A stretch of 64,000 nucleotides of DNA from Pseudomonadota bacterium (GCA_018896025.1 JAHIND010000017.1:62001-126000); one strand, 5' to 3'; shown: positions 1 to 8,662, numbered from the stretch's first letter. The notes: generated by a model not told the origin, from the letters alone. Made by a program: numbers and translations.

Positions 1-1
1 C

Positions 2-1051
2 CCCATCTACATGGACCTGGCCCAACAGACCAACGGGGTGCCCAAGGTGGCCGGCGGCAAGATCACCACGGAGGCGCCCAGCACTTTGGCCGAAGCCGAA
101 TCGTGCCTTTACTGTCACGGCACTGAGATCAAGGTGACCGGCAGCGTGAAGCGCGACACCGGGGACTTTGGGGAGATGAGCTTCCCCAAGCTCAGCGGCT
201 GGCCCAACCGGGGCGTGGGGCGCAAGAACCCCGACGGCACGGTGGGCTCCTGCACCGCCTGCCACACCCGCCACCAGTTCGCCATAGAGATGGCCCGCTC
301 GCCCTATACCTGCTCCGAGTGCCACAAAGGCCCCGACGTGCCGGTGTACAAGGTCTATCAAGTGAGCAAGCACGGCAACATCTACTACGCCATGCACAAG
401 CAGTGGGACATGGGCAAGGTGCCCTGGACCCCGGGCAAGGACTTCACCGCCCCCACCTGCGCGGCCTGCCACGTTAGTCTGCTGACCAACGCGGGCGGGG
501 GCGTCATCGCCCAGCGCACCCACCAGATGACCGACCGCCTGTGGGTGCGCCTGTTGGGGCTCATCTACGCCCACCCCCAGCCCAAGAGCCCCGAGACCTG
601 GAAGATCACCAATGCCGACGGCCAGAGCCTGGCCACCACCCTGGGCGGCAAGCCTGCATCAGAGTTCTTGATCGACGACAAGGAGCAGGCGGTGCGTCAG
701 GCGCGCATGGCCAAGGTGTGCGGGGCCTGCCACGCCCAGGGCTGGGTGGAGGGACAGATGGCCCGCCTGGACCAGACCATCAAGGACTCCGACGCCATGG
801 TTCTGGCCGCCACCCAGTTGATGATCGAGGCCTGGCAAAAGGGCCTGGCCCAGGGCCCGCCCAAGGGCAGCCCCTTTGACGAGTACGTGGAAAAGCTGTG
901 GACCCAGCAATGGCTGTTCTACGCCAACTCCACCCGCTTCGCCTCGGCCATGATGGGCGCGGACCTGGGGGTGTTCGACAACGGCCGCTGGTACTTGAAC
1001 AAGACGGTGCGCCACATGCAGGACTGGATAAAGCTGCATCAGAAGCCGTAA
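2..1051 (+). CDS. Hydroxylamine oxidoreductase-like multiheme cytochrome c (C-terminal part)
   Basis: The frame is open to the left window edge, so this is the 3' part of a longer gene. Five CxxCH heme motifs are visible (CLYCH at about nt 104, then CTACH, CSECH, CAACH and CGACH). The spacing and conserved words around them (NPDGTVGSCTACHTRHQF, a GPDVPVY stretch, SKHG, APTCAACH) match the central and C-terminal part of the octaheme HAO family; the remaining hemes would lie upstream of the window. Such proteins act in the periplasm on small nitrogen compounds: oxidation of hydroxylamine or hydrazine, or reduction of nitrite or hydroxylamine. Which reaction applies cannot be told from this fragment. 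A strong terminator follows. Confidence 0.8.
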   Translation, partial: PIYMDLAQQTNGVPKVAGGKITTEAPSTLAEAESCLYCHGTEIKVTGSVKRDTGDFGEMSFPKLSGWPNRGVGRKNPDGTVGSCTACHTRHQFAIEMARSPYTCSECHKGPDVPVYKVYQVSKHGNIYYAMHKQWDMGKVPWTPGKDFTAPTCAACHVSLLTNAGGGVIAQRTHQMTDRLWVRLLGLIYAHPQPKSPETWKITNADGQSLATTLGGKPASEFLIDDKEQAVRQARMAKVCGACHAQGWVEGQMARLDQTIKDSDAMVLAATQLMIEAWQKGLAQGPPKGSPFDEYVEKLWTQQWLFYANSTRFASAMMGADLGVFDNGRWYLNKTVRHMQDWIKLHQKP

Positions 1052-1075
1052 GCATCAGGCCACGAAAACAACCGC

Positions 1076-1106
1076 GCCCCGCCAAACCGGCGGGGCTCTT
1101 TTTTTT
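1076..1106 (+). terminator. Rho-independent terminator after the cytochrome gene
   Basis: The arms GCCCCGCC (1076-1083) and GGCGGGGC (1089-1096) pair perfectly around a 5-nt loop, followed by a T-rich run to 1106. It lies 25 nt after the cytochrome stop codon, so it should end that transcript. Confidence 0.85.
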
Positions 1107-1228
1107 GCCGGAACGGCCAGCCCGATTATTTGTGTAAGGGTGGACGGCAGCAAAAAACGATTCAAATTTTATACGGTCCTTATGGAAAAAGCGCCAGCCC
1201 TATCTGGTTGCGTTTGTACCCGGCACCG

Positions 1229-1344
1229 GCACCGCCAGCCGCCGGCAGGCAAGGCGACCGGCAAGCGAGGGCCGTAGGCGTAGCCAGGACTACGTTGAGG
1301 CCCGAACGCAGCCGGCAACGCGGCATGCCGGCGGCTGGCTGTGC
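1229..1344. repeat. Dispersed hairpin repeat, copy A
   Basis: Outer arms 1229-1247 and 1326-1344 are 19-nt inverted repeats with one mismatch. Between them is a core that recurs in three other places: CAAGGCGACCGGC, then GTAGGCGTAG, CTACGTTGAGGCCCGA, and GCCGGCAACGC. It fills the gap between the convergent cytochrome and queE genes. No ORF is credible in it. See the copies at 15111, 29770 and 37623. Confidence 0.8.
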
Positions 1345-1348
1345 CGGG

Positions 1349-1993
1349 CTAAACTCCGCGCCGGACCTCGGGCCAAAGCTCCTTGTGCAGGGGAAGCTGA
1401 AAGCGCACCGGCAGGCGGTCTTCCAGTATCCACCCGGCCACCTCGCGGGGGGCGATGGCCCCGTGTACGCAGGAGAACAGCACCCTCGCCCGCTCGGCCA
1501 GGCGGTGGTTCTCCATCAGGCGGTGGGCGTAATCGTAATCGGCCCGGTCGGCCACCACGAACTTCACCTCATGGTGGGGCCTTAGCATATCCAGGTTGGG
1601 CCAGTGCATGCGCTCATGCATGCCCGAGGAGGGGCACTTGAGGTCCATGATCACGTACACTTCCTCGGGAACCGGGGCCAGGCTCACCGCCCCGCTGGTC
1701 TCCAAGAGCACGGAGTAGCCTGCCTGGAGAAACATCTCCATCATGCGGGGCGTGGCGTCCTGGGCCAGGGGTTCGCCGCCGGTAAGCTCCACCAGCTCCA
1801 CCCCCAGGCCCGCCACCTGCCCCAATATCTCCTCCAGGATCATCTCCCGCCCTTCGGTTTTGGCATAGGCGGTGTCGCACCAGGTGCATTCCAGGGGACA
1901 TCCGCTGGTGCGCACGAAAACGCAAGGCATCCCCACAAAGCTGCTCTCACCTTGCAGGCTGAGGAATATCTCGCAGACCTTGAGCTTGTACAT
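1349..1993 (-). CDS. queE: 7-carboxy-7-deazaguanine synthase (radical SAM, QueE family)
   Basis: This radical SAM enzyme forms the 7-deazapurine ring from 6-carboxytetrahydropterin in the queuosine pathway. After the ATG at 1993 come KVCEIFLSLQGES and the cluster motif CPLECTWC (CxxxCxxC) followed by DTAYA, then TGGEPL, all typical of QueE. The length of 214 residues is normal. The start at 1993 is preferred over an upstream in-frame ATG at 2032 because a GGGAGG-type ribosome site precedes it. It stands alone, but tgt and queA of the same pathway lie in this window at 20.9-23.1 kb. QueE assignment is firm at family level. Confidence 0.88.
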   Translation of the reverse strand: MYKLKVCEIFLSLQGESSFVGMPCVFVRTSGCPLECTWCDTAYAKTEGREMILEEILGQVAGLGVELVELTGGEPLAQDATPRMMEMFLQAGYSVLLETSGAVSLAPVPEEVYVIMDLKCPSSGMHERMHWPNLDMLRPHHEVKFVVADRADYDYAHRLMENHRLAERARVLFSCVHGAIAPREVAGWILEDRLPVRFQLPLHKELWPEVRRGV

Positions 1994-2122
1994 CCTTCCG
2001 CCCTCCCCAAGCGGCCTTGGCCTTTCCACCAAATTTAAGATATCATTTTTTAACGATGCGGTGAATCATCGGCCATGCCGCTTTTTGGATAATCCCAAAC
2101 CTTGGCCGCGGGAGCAACGTAG

Positions 2123-2899
2123 TTGCCTTATCTTGCACTGGACAAAAAGTACTTCAACAAGGTCACCATAGCAGTGGGGCTTTTGGCCCTCTCCGGAATC
2201 TTTTTGCTGGGCTTCTGGCTCTACACCGGCGACCTGACCTACATCTCCAAGTACTTCTACATCCACCTGGCCTTTCTGCCCATCCACGCCCTGGTGCTGG
2301 GCCTGATCCTGGACGAGTTGATCCAACTGCGCGAAAAGATCGAGCGCCGCAAGCGGCTCAACATGTTCCTGGGCATATTCTTCAGGCAGATGGGCATCGA
2401 CATAATGCTCAACCTGCTCAACCTGGTCAACAACCGGGACCAGATGGAAGAGCACATGCTGGTGGACAAGGGCTGGAACGCCCGGCGTTTCGCCAAGGCC
2501 CGGCGGGAGCTGGCCGGATTCAAGCTGCAGATGGATCCCAACGCCAGGATGTTGGCCTCGCTCATGGAGGCGCTGACCTCGCGGGAAGAGGAAATCATAG
2601 CCATGACCCGCAACCCGCTGATGCTGGAGTTCGAGAGCCTGCACCATTGCCTGCTCAGCCTGTTCCACCTCATCGAGGAGTCCCACTTCCGGGGGCCGGT
2701 GGAAAAGCTCAGGCCCGAGGTGTTAAAGCACCTGGCCCAGGACGCGGGCAAGTCCCTCATCAACCTGGCCGGGCTGTGGGTGGCCTATTTGGAGCACCTC
2801 AAGGACGAGCACCCGGTGCTGTTCGGCTTCCAGGTGGGCCTGCACAACTCCATACAGCCCATGGAGTTGGATGAAAACGGCAACGAGTTGGAAGACTGA
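2123..2899 (+). CDS. Conserved membrane protein of unknown function
   Basis: The 258-residue product has two hydrophobic helices near the N-terminus (about residues 13-33 and 45-65), then a long, charged, probably helical cytoplasmic part with many Leu, Arg and Glu residues. I do not recognise a family. The layout of two helices followed by a soluble domain would fit a membrane-bound sensor or scaffold, but nothing catalytic is visible. TTG at 2123 is the likely start, with GGGAG about 9 nt upstream; there is no ATG in a suitable place. The gene is followed by the glycosyltransferase gene on the same strand with a 20-nt gap. Confidence 0.6.
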   Translation: MPYLALDKKYFNKVTIAVGLLALSGIFLLGFWLYTGDLTYISKYFYIHLAFLPIHALVLGLILDELIQLREKIERRKRLNMFLGIFFRQMGIDIMLNLLNLVNNRDQMEEHMLVDKGWNARRFAKARRELAGFKLQMDPNARMLASLMEALTSREEEIIAMTRNPLMLEFESLHHCLLSLFHLIEESHFRGPVEKLRPEVLKHLAQDAGKSLINLAGLWVAYLEHLKDEHPVLFGFQVGLHNSIQPMELDENGNELED

Positions 2900-2919
2900 G
2901 CGCTCCAGCGGTAAAAACC

Positions 2920-3654
2920 TTGAGCAAAGCTCCCCCAACCAGCCCCCGCTCACTGGCCGCCGTGCCGGAGGCGGGCCGGGGGCGGATCAGCGTCATCATC
3001 CCCACCCTGAACGAGGAGGCGGGCATCGCCGCCTGCCTGGACCGGGTGCGCCGCGCCCCAGGGGTGGAGGCGATCGTGGCCGACGGCGGCAGCCGCGACG
3101 CCACCGTGGAGGCGGCCCGCCGGGCCGGGGCCAAGGTGATCGCCGCCCCCAGGGGCCGGGCCTGCCAGATGAATGCCGGGGCCGCCGCCTCCCGGGGGGA
3201 GATACTGCTGTTCCTGCACGCCGACACCCTGCTCCCCCTCGGCTGGGAGGCCGAGGCGCGCCGGGCCCTGTCCCGTCCCGGTGTAGCGGCCGGAGCCTTC
3301 ACCTTTCGCCTGGACCGGCGCACCGCCGGGCTGCGCTTCATCGAGCTGTGCGTGGCCTGGCGCTGCCGCCTGGCGTCCATGCCCTACGGCGATCAAGGCC
3401 TGTTCCTGCGCCGGGGCGCTTTCCTGGCCGCGGGCGGCTTTCCCGACCTGCCCATCATGGAAGATTGCGAGCTTGTGCGTCGCCTGAAAAAACGGGGGCG
3501 TATCATTGTTTCGCCCGCCCCGGCCATCACCTCGTCCCGCCGCTGGCAGCAGAGGGGCATCCTGACCACCACCGCCTTTAACTCCCTGGTGGTGGTGGCA
3601 TTTTACCTGGGCTGCCCCCCTTCCCTGCTGCGCCGCCTCTACGACCGCGCCTGA
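2920..3654 (+). CDS. Family 2 glycosyltransferase, TIGR04283-like
   Basis: This is a GT-A fold glycosyltransferase. It begins ISVIIPTLNEE, carries DGGSRDAT as its nucleotide-sugar loop and HADT as the metal-binding DxD-like site, and has PYGDQGLFLRR and MEDCEL in the acceptor region. This set is characteristic of the small soluble TIGR04283 group, some members of which have been linked to arsenosugar synthesis; the substrate here is unknown. The length of 244 residues is typical. The start is TTG at 2920 by position; no strong ribosome site is seen. It probably shares a transcript with the preceding membrane protein. Confidence 0.75.
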   Translation: MSKAPPTSPRSLAAVPEAGRGRISVIIPTLNEEAGIAACLDRVRRAPGVEAIVADGGSRDATVEAARRAGAKVIAAPRGRACQMNAGAAASRGEILLFLHADTLLPLGWEAEARRALSRPGVAAGAFTFRLDRRTAGLRFIELCVAWRCRLASMPYGDQGLFLRRGAFLAAGGFPDLPIMEDCELVRRLKKRGRIIVSPAPAITSSRRWQQRGILTTTAFNSLVVVAFYLGCPPSLLRRLYDRA

Positions 3655-3712
3655 TCCCGGCCACCACCCCGGCCCGCCTTTTGTGAAATCCATTCAGCTA
3701 CCATATAGCGGG

Positions 3713-3739
3713 TTGACAGTAACATTGCTCGCGGATACT
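3713..3739 (+). promoter_or_regulatory. Sigma-70-like promoter of the fumarase-fumarate reductase operon
   Basis: A perfect -35 box TTGACA (3713-3718) is followed after 15 nt by GATACT (3734-3739), or after 17 nt by TACTAA (3736-3741). The -10 match is imperfect. It lies about 60 nt before the TTG start of the first gene. Confidence 0.45.
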
Positions 3740-3798
3740 AATGGTTATTCACGATGAGGATTCGAGGGCTCTGCCCGAACAGCAGCGGGAGAAAAATC

Positions 3799-4647
3799 TT
3801 GTCTAGTGTACGCACCGTTGAGGTGTCGGCCATCGCCGACACCGTGGCTCGCCTATGCGGCGAAGCCGACCTTTATCTACCAGAGGATGTGCGCCAGGCC
3901 CTGACCCAAGCCCAAGCCGACGAGCCTTCGCCGGTGGGCCGGGAGGTCCTGGAGCGCTTATTGGAAAACGCGGACATCGCGGCCGATGAGAAGATGCCCA
4001 TTTGCCAGGACTGTGGCCTGGCCATCATCTTCATTGACGTGGGCCAGGATGTCCATCTAACCGGCGGCGACCTCAGCGAGGCCATCAATGAGGGCGTGCG
4101 CCGCGGCTACGCAGAAAACTATCTACGCAAGAGTTCCTGTCACCCCTTCAGCCGGGTGAACACCGGGGACAACACCCCTGCCATCATCCACACCCGCATA
4201 GTTCCCGGCGACAAGGTCAAGCTATGGGTGGTGCCCAAGGGCGGCGGGGCCGAGAACATGTCCAAGGTGTACCTGCTCACCCCGGCGGTGGGCTTGGCCG
4301 GGGTCAAGAAGGCCATCATGGACACCGTGGAGGCCGCCGGTCCCAACCCCTGCCCTCCCGTCATCCTGGGGGTGGCCGTGGGCGGCACCTTCGAGCAGGC
4401 GGCGGTCGCCGCCAAGCGCACCCTGCTGCGCAAGCTGGATTCGGTAAACCCAGATCCCGAGGCGGCGGTCTTGGAAAAGGAGCTGTTGGAGGAAGTGAAC
4501 AAGCTGGGCATCGGCCCGGCCGGTCTGGGCGGAGGCACCACCTGCCTCAAGGTCTTCGTGGAGCTCATACCCTGTCACATCGCCAGCCTGCCGGTGGCCG
4601 TCAACATGCAGTGCCACGCCGCGCGCCACAAGGAGGCCGTGCTATGA
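3799..4647 (+). CDS. Fumarate hydratase class I, alpha (N-terminal) subunit
   Basis: This is one half of an oxygen-sensitive [4Fe-4S] hydro-lyase that interconverts fumarate and malate. The motifs PICQDCGLAIIF, NTGDNTPAIIH and a GGGAENMSK substrate loop are typical of the alpha subunit. The paired beta subunit follows with an ATGA overlap. TTG at 3799, with GGGAG 7 nt upstream, is the preferred start; an in-frame ATG at 3754 has no ribosome site. As first gene of a fumarase-fumarate reductase operon it would feed fumarate to the reductase or hydrate its product when the pathway runs oxidatively. Confidence 0.92.
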   Translation: MSSVRTVEVSAIADTVARLCGEADLYLPEDVRQALTQAQADEPSPVGREVLERLLENADIAADEKMPICQDCGLAIIFIDVGQDVHLTGGDLSEAINEGVRRGYAENYLRKSSCHPFSRVNTGDNTPAIIHTRIVPGDKVKLWVVPKGGGAENMSKVYLLTPAVGLAGVKKAIMDTVEAAGPNPCPPVILGVAVGGTFEQAAVAAKRTLLRKLDSVNPDPEAAVLEKELLEEVNKLGIGPAGLGGGTTCLKVFVELIPCHIASLPVAVNMQCHAARHKEAVL

Positions 4648-5201
4648 GCGAGCTAATCCGCCTGAGCCCTCCGCTGAGCGAAGCCGACGTCATTTCCCTG
4701 AAAGCCGGGGACAAAGTGTTGGTCAGCGGCACCATATACACTGGACGCGACGCGGCCCACAAGCGTATCGTTGAAACCCTGGCCGAGGGCGGCACGCCCC
4801 CCTTCCCCTTGGAAGGCGCGGTTATCTTCTACGTGGGGCCCTCGCCGCCGCCTCCCGGCCGGGTGATCGGAGCGGCGGGTCCCACCACCAGCTACCGCAT
4901 GGATGCCTACGCGCCCACCCTTATGGAAAAGGGCCTCAGGGCCATGATCGGCAAGGGCAAGCGCAACGACGAGGTTAAACAGGCCATGGCCAAGTACAAG
5001 TCCGTGTACCTGGCGGCCATCGGCGGGGCTGGGGCCCTAATGGCCCGCTGCATCAAGGAGGCCGAGGTCATCGCCTACCCCGAGTTGGGGCCCGAGGCGG
5101 TGCGCCGTCTGGTGGTCGAGGACATGCCCCTTTTCGTGGTCAATGACGTGCACGGCGGCGACCTTTATCAGCAGGGCCGCCAAGCCTACGCGCGCCGCTA
5201 A
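4644..5201 (+). CDS. Fumarate hydratase class I, beta (C-terminal) subunit
   Basis: The partner of the alpha subunit. VSGTIYTGRDAAHKRIVE near the N-terminus, VGPSPP, GPTTSYRMD and MIGKG are hallmark motifs of the swivelling beta domain shared with L-tartrate dehydratase. The length of 185 residues is normal for a separate beta subunit. Its ATG overlaps the alpha stop codon (ATGA), so the two should be translated in a coupled way at 1:1. Tartrate dehydratase is the main alternative, but the adjacent fumarate reductase favours fumarase. Confidence 0.9.
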   Translation: MSELIRLSPPLSEADVISLKAGDKVLVSGTIYTGRDAAHKRIVETLAEGGTPPFPLEGAVIFYVGPSPPPPGRVIGAAGPTTSYRMDAYAPTLMEKGLRAMIGKGKRNDEVKQAMAKYKSVYLAAIGGAGALMARCIKEAEVIAYPELGPEAVRRLVVEDMPLFVVNDVHGGDLYQQGRQAYARR

Positions 5202-5210
5202 ACATAAAAC

Positions 5211-5234
5211 CTCCACCGCTACGTAGCGGTGGAG
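5211..5234. other. Perfect 24-bp palindrome between fumarase and fumarate reductase genes
   Basis: The halves CTCCACCGCTAC and GTAGCGGTGGAG are exact reverse complements with no spacer. It lies 9 nt after the fumarase beta stop and 23 nt before the reductase cytochrome b start. On the plus strand no T run follows, so a processing or mRNA-stabilising hairpin, or a protein-binding dyad, is more likely than a terminator. Confidence 0.6.
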
Positions 5235-5257
5235 CTGGAGAACAAGGCAGGACAACT

Positions 5258-5923
5258 ATGAGTAGTAGCGTAGACACCGCTATTTTTGTCAAGCCCCCCA
5301 CCAGGGTGTCGGCATATCTGGACTGGATCCAGATGCTCACCGGTGCCGGGCTCATCCTGTTCATGTGGAGCCACATGGTCTTGGTGGCCAGCGTGAACAT
5401 CGGCCCCAGCGTGATGAACACCATCGCCTGGTTCTTCGAGGCCACCTACATGGCCCAGGTGGGCGGGCCCATCATCGGGGCCACCTTGCTTTTGCACTTC
5501 ATCCTGGCCGCCCGCAAGATCCCCTACACCTCCGACGCCCAGGGGGTGATCTGGCGGCACGCCCGCATGCTGCACCACACCGACACCTGGCTGTGGCTCA
5601 TCCAGGCCTTCACCGCCATGGTCATCCTGATCATGGGCTCGGTGCACATCTGGACCGTGCTGACCAACCTGCCCATCACCGCGGCCAAGAGCGCCATGCG
5701 GGTGCAGGGCGGCTTCTGGGGCGTGTTTTATCTGATCCTCCTGCCCATGGTGGAGTTGCACGTGGGCATCGGCTTTTACCGCATCGGGGTAAAGTGGGGC
5801 TTTATCAAGCGCAGCGGGCGCAAAAAGTTCCACCGGTTCGAAAACATCTGGACCGGCGCCTTCATCCTGATTGGCCTGATCACCATCATTCGGCTGTGGA
5901 CCCTGCCGATTGCGGGCAACTAA
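5258..5923 (+). CDS. frdC: Fumarate reductase/succinate dehydrogenase cytochrome b subunit
   Basis: This is the membrane anchor that binds heme b and exchanges electrons with menaquinone. The 221-residue protein has five predicted helices, with histidines in SHM, LLLHF, RHARMLHH, SVHIW and ELHVGIGFYRIGVKWG. This is the single-polypeptide diheme layout of the Wolinella-type enzyme, not the two-anchor E. coli type. The order cytochrome b, flavoprotein, iron-sulfur protein also matches that type. AAGGCAGG precedes the ATG. The electron direction (fumarate reduction or succinate oxidation) cannot be read from sequence. Confidence 0.9.
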   Translation: MSSSVDTAIFVKPPTRVSAYLDWIQMLTGAGLILFMWSHMVLVASVNIGPSVMNTIAWFFEATYMAQVGGPIIGATLLLHFILAARKIPYTSDAQGVIWRHARMLHHTDTWLWLIQAFTAMVILIMGSVHIWTVLTNLPITAAKSAMRVQGGFWGVFYLILLPMVELHVGIGFYRIGVKWGFIKRSGRKKFHRFENIWTGAFILIGLITIIRLWTLPIAGN

Positions 5924-5936
5924 GGAGGACGCCACC

Positions 5937-7781
5937 ATGGAACATGAAACTTTCTACACAGATCTCTTGTGTGTGGGCGCCGGGCTGGCCGGTGAGCGCG
6001 TGGCCATCGCCGCCGCCTCGGCCGGGTTCGACGCCATCCTCCTGAGCCTGGTCCCCGCCCGCCGCTCCCACTCCTGCGCCGCCGAGGGCGGCATGCAGGC
6101 CGCCTTGGGCAACTGCGCCATGGGCGAGGGCGACAGCCCGGACGTGCACTTCGCCGACACGGTGAAGGGCTCGGACTGGGGCTGCGACCAGGAATGCGCC
6201 CGCATCTTCGCGGACACCGCGCCCGTCGCGGTGCGCGAGGCGGCCAACTGGGGCATGCCCTGGAACCGCGTGGTGGCCGGCAAGGCCAAGTACTGGAAGG
6301 GCGGCGAGGAGTTCGAGGCCGAAGAGAAAAAGGACAAGCACGGCCTTATCACCGCGCGCGCCTTTGGCGGCACCGCCAAGTGGCGCACCTGCTACACCGC
6401 CGACGGCACCGGCCACACCCTGCTCTACACCCTGGACAACAAGGTGACCCAGCTGGGAGTGCGCGTGCACGACCGGGTAGAGGCGGTGAGCCTGATCCAC
6501 GACGGAGAAAACTGCACCGGCTGCGTGGCCCGCGACCTCAAGACCGGCAAGCTCCGGGTCTACCTGGCCAAGGCCACCCTCATCGCCACCGGCGGCTACG
6601 GACGCCTCTACTCCGAGACCACCAACACGGTGATCAACGACGGCGGCGGCCACATCATCGCCCTGGACACCGGCCTGGTGCCCTTCGGCAACCCCGAGGC
6701 GGTGCAGTTCCACCCCACCGGCGTGGTGCCCACCAACATTCTGGTGACCGAAGGCTGCCGGGGCGACGGCGGCACCCTGCTGGACGTGGATGAAAAACGC
6801 TTCATGAACATCTACGAGCCCGCCAAGGCCGAGTTGGCCTCCCGGGACGTGGTCAGCCGCTGGATGATGTACCACATAGCCCAGGGCAAGGGCGTGCCCT
6901 CCCCCTACGGCGACCACCTCTGGCTGGACATTCGCCACCTGGGGGCCAAGCACATCACCACCAAGCTGCGCGAGGTCTACGACCTGTGCCGCCACTTCCT
7001 GGGGGTCAACCCCATCAACCAGCTCATCCCGGTGCGCCCGGCCCAGCACTATTCCATGGGCGGGGTGCGCACCAACAGCAACGGCGCGGCCTATGGTCTC
7101 AAGGGCCTGTTCTCCTGCGGCGAGTCGGCCTGTTGGGACATGCACGGCTTCAACCGCCTGGGCGGCAACTCCCTGGCCGAAACCATCGTGGCCGGCCGCC
7201 ACGTGGGCCTGAAGGTGGTGGAGTTCCTGGAAGGCGCCGAGGTCATCCTCAAGTCGAGCCTGGCCGACCAGGGCGTGGCCGCCATGGCCAAGCGCATCGA
7301 TCGCCTGGTGAACCGGACCGACGGCACGGAAAACGTCTACGCCATCAAGGACGCCATGCAATTGGTGATGATGGAAAAGGTGGGCATCTTCCGCAACGGA
7401 ACGGACCTGCAGGCCGCGGTGGACACCTTGCGCGAGATCTACGTAAAGGCCAAAAAGATCGGCCTGCGCAGCAGCGGCATCGGGGCCAACCCGGAGCTGG
7501 CGCTGGCGCTCAAGATGCCCGGCATGGTGCGTCTGGCCATTTGCGTGGCCTACGGCGCCCTGATGCGCACCGAGAGCCGGGGCTGCCACGCCCGCGACGA
7601 CTACCAGGCGCGCAACGACCGCGACTGGCTCAACCGCACCCTGGCCTATTGGCGCGACCTTGACGCCGATCTGCCGGATCTGCAGTACGAGCCGTCCACC
7701 AAGGTCATGTATATGCCGCCTGGCGACCGCGGCTACGGCAAGACCGAGATTATTCCCATGGACGCCCCCAAAGAGGACTAG
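5937..7781 (+). CDS. frdA: Fumarate reductase/succinate dehydrogenase flavoprotein subunit
   Basis: The catalytic FAD subunit. It has the dinucleotide fold GAGLAGERVA near residue 14, the covalent-FAD histidine in RRSHSCAAEGG (His45), the active-site HPTG stretch followed by TEGCRGDGG, and MGGVRTN plus GGNSLAE in the C-terminal half. The length of 614 residues is typical. The ATG at 5937 follows AAGGAGG with good spacing and is chosen over an in-frame ATG at 5910 that lies inside the frdC end. It sits between the anchor and iron-sulfur genes of the same operon. Confidence 0.95.
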   Translation: MEHETFYTDLLCVGAGLAGERVAIAAASAGFDAILLSLVPARRSHSCAAEGGMQAALGNCAMGEGDSPDVHFADTVKGSDWGCDQECARIFADTAPVAVREAANWGMPWNRVVAGKAKYWKGGEEFEAEEKKDKHGLITARAFGGTAKWRTCYTADGTGHTLLYTLDNKVTQLGVRVHDRVEAVSLIHDGENCTGCVARDLKTGKLRVYLAKATLIATGGYGRLYSETTNTVINDGGGHIIALDTGLVPFGNPEAVQFHPTGVVPTNILVTEGCRGDGGTLLDVDEKRFMNIYEPAKAELASRDVVSRWMMYHIAQGKGVPSPYGDHLWLDIRHLGAKHITTKLREVYDLCRHFLGVNPINQLIPVRPAQHYSMGGVRTNSNGAAYGLKGLFSCGESACWDMHGFNRLGGNSLAETIVAGRHVGLKVVEFLEGAEVILKSSLADQGVAAMAKRIDRLVNRTDGTENVYAIKDAMQLVMMEKVGIFRNGTDLQAAVDTLREIYVKAKKIGLRSSGIGANPELALALKMPGMVRLAICVAYGALMRTESRGCHARDDYQARNDRDWLNRTLAYWRDLDADLPDLQYEPSTKVMYMPPGDRGYGKTEIIPMDAPKED

Positions 7782-7783
7782 CC

Positions 7784-8548
7784 ATGAGCAGGCAACTGAA
7801 ATTCAATATATTCCGGTTCAACCCCGAGGACCCGAGCTCGGAGCCCCATACCGACACCTTCATGCTGGAGGAGACCCCCAGCCTCACCCTGTTCATCGCG
7901 CTCAACAAGATCCGCGAAGAGCAAGACCCCTCGTTGATGTTCGACTTCGCCTGCCGCATGGCCATCTGCGGCTCCTGCGGCATGGTCATCAACGGCCGCC
8001 CCGGCCTGGCGTGCAAGACCCTGACCGTCGAGCTGCCCGAGGAGATCACCCTGATGCCCCTGCCGGTGTTCAAACTGGTGGGCGACCTCTCGGTGGACAC
8101 CGGCACCTGGTTCCGCGCCACCAACACCAAGATCGAATCCTGGATCCACACCGACCAGGAATTCGATCCCGAGGCCATTGAAGAGCGCATGGAAAACGAC
8201 CTGGCCAACTCCATCTTCGAGCTGGAGCGCTGCATCGAGTGCGGCTGCTGCGTGGCCTCCTGTGGCACGGCCAACATGCGCGAGGACTTCGTGGGCGCCT
8301 TCGCCTTGAACCGCATCAGCCGCTTCATCATGGACCCCAGGGATAAGCGCACTGATCCCGAATACTTCGATGTGGTGGGCACCGATCAGGGCATCTTCGG
8401 CTGCATGGGCCTGCTGGCCTGCGAAGACGTCTGCCCCCGCGAGATTCCCTTGCAAGACCAGTTGGGCATCCTGCGCCGCAAGATGGCCTTCCAGGGACTC
8501 AAGAACATCTTCAAACCCAAGGAAAAGGGCCGCCACCGGCGCTTCTAG
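7784..8548 (+). CDS. frdB: Fumarate reductase/succinate dehydrogenase iron-sulfur subunit
   Basis: The electron-transfer subunit that links FAD to heme b. The N-terminal half has the [2Fe-2S] site CRMAICGSCG with a later partner cysteine in GLACKT. The C-terminal half has the [4Fe-4S] motif CIECGCCVASC and the [3Fe-4S] region CMGLLACEDVCP, in the usual order. The length of 254 residues is normal. It begins 2 nt after the flavoprotein stop codon and is the last gene of the operon; a long palindrome follows. Confidence 0.95.
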   Translation: MSRQLKFNIFRFNPEDPSSEPHTDTFMLEETPSLTLFIALNKIREEQDPSLMFDFACRMAICGSCGMVINGRPGLACKTLTVELPEEITLMPLPVFKLVGDLSVDTGTWFRATNTKIESWIHTDQEFDPEAIEERMENDLANSIFELERCIECGCCVASCGTANMREDFVGAFALNRISRFIMDPRDKRTDPEYFDVVGTDQGIFGCMGLLACEDVCPREIPLQDQLGILRRKMAFQGLKNIFKPKEKGRHRRF

Positions 8549-8567
8549 TTTCACAAGCTGCACTTAT

Positions 8568-8595
8568 GGCGGGCCGCCCTCGAGGGCGGCCCGCC
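8568..8595 (+). terminator. Perfect 28-bp palindrome, probable end of the frd operon
   Basis: The halves GGCGGGCCGCCCTC and GAGGGCGGCCCGCC are exact reverse complements, 19 nt after the frdB stop. The following tract TCGTTGTG is only weakly T-rich, so termination may be partial; it should also block 3' exonucleases. Confidence 0.6.
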
Positions 8596-8632
8596 TCGTT
8601 GTGCCCACCCCATCCGGACCGGGAGTTTGTGT

Positions 8633-8662
8633 TTGACACCTCCCTTGAGTCTGTTCTAGCAT
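8633..8662 (+). promoter_or_regulatory. Sigma-70-like promoter upstream of hpt
   Basis: TTGACA (8633-8638) and TAGCAT (8657-8662) are separated by 18 nt, about 70 nt before the hpt start and just after the frd-operon palindrome. Confidence 0.5.

Noticed and set aside
5886..7589. Long minus-strand open frame of 567 codons opposite frdA
   Set aside because: It is a GC-rich antisense shadow with low-complexity Ala, Gly, His and Val composition; frdA on the plus strand is unambiguous.
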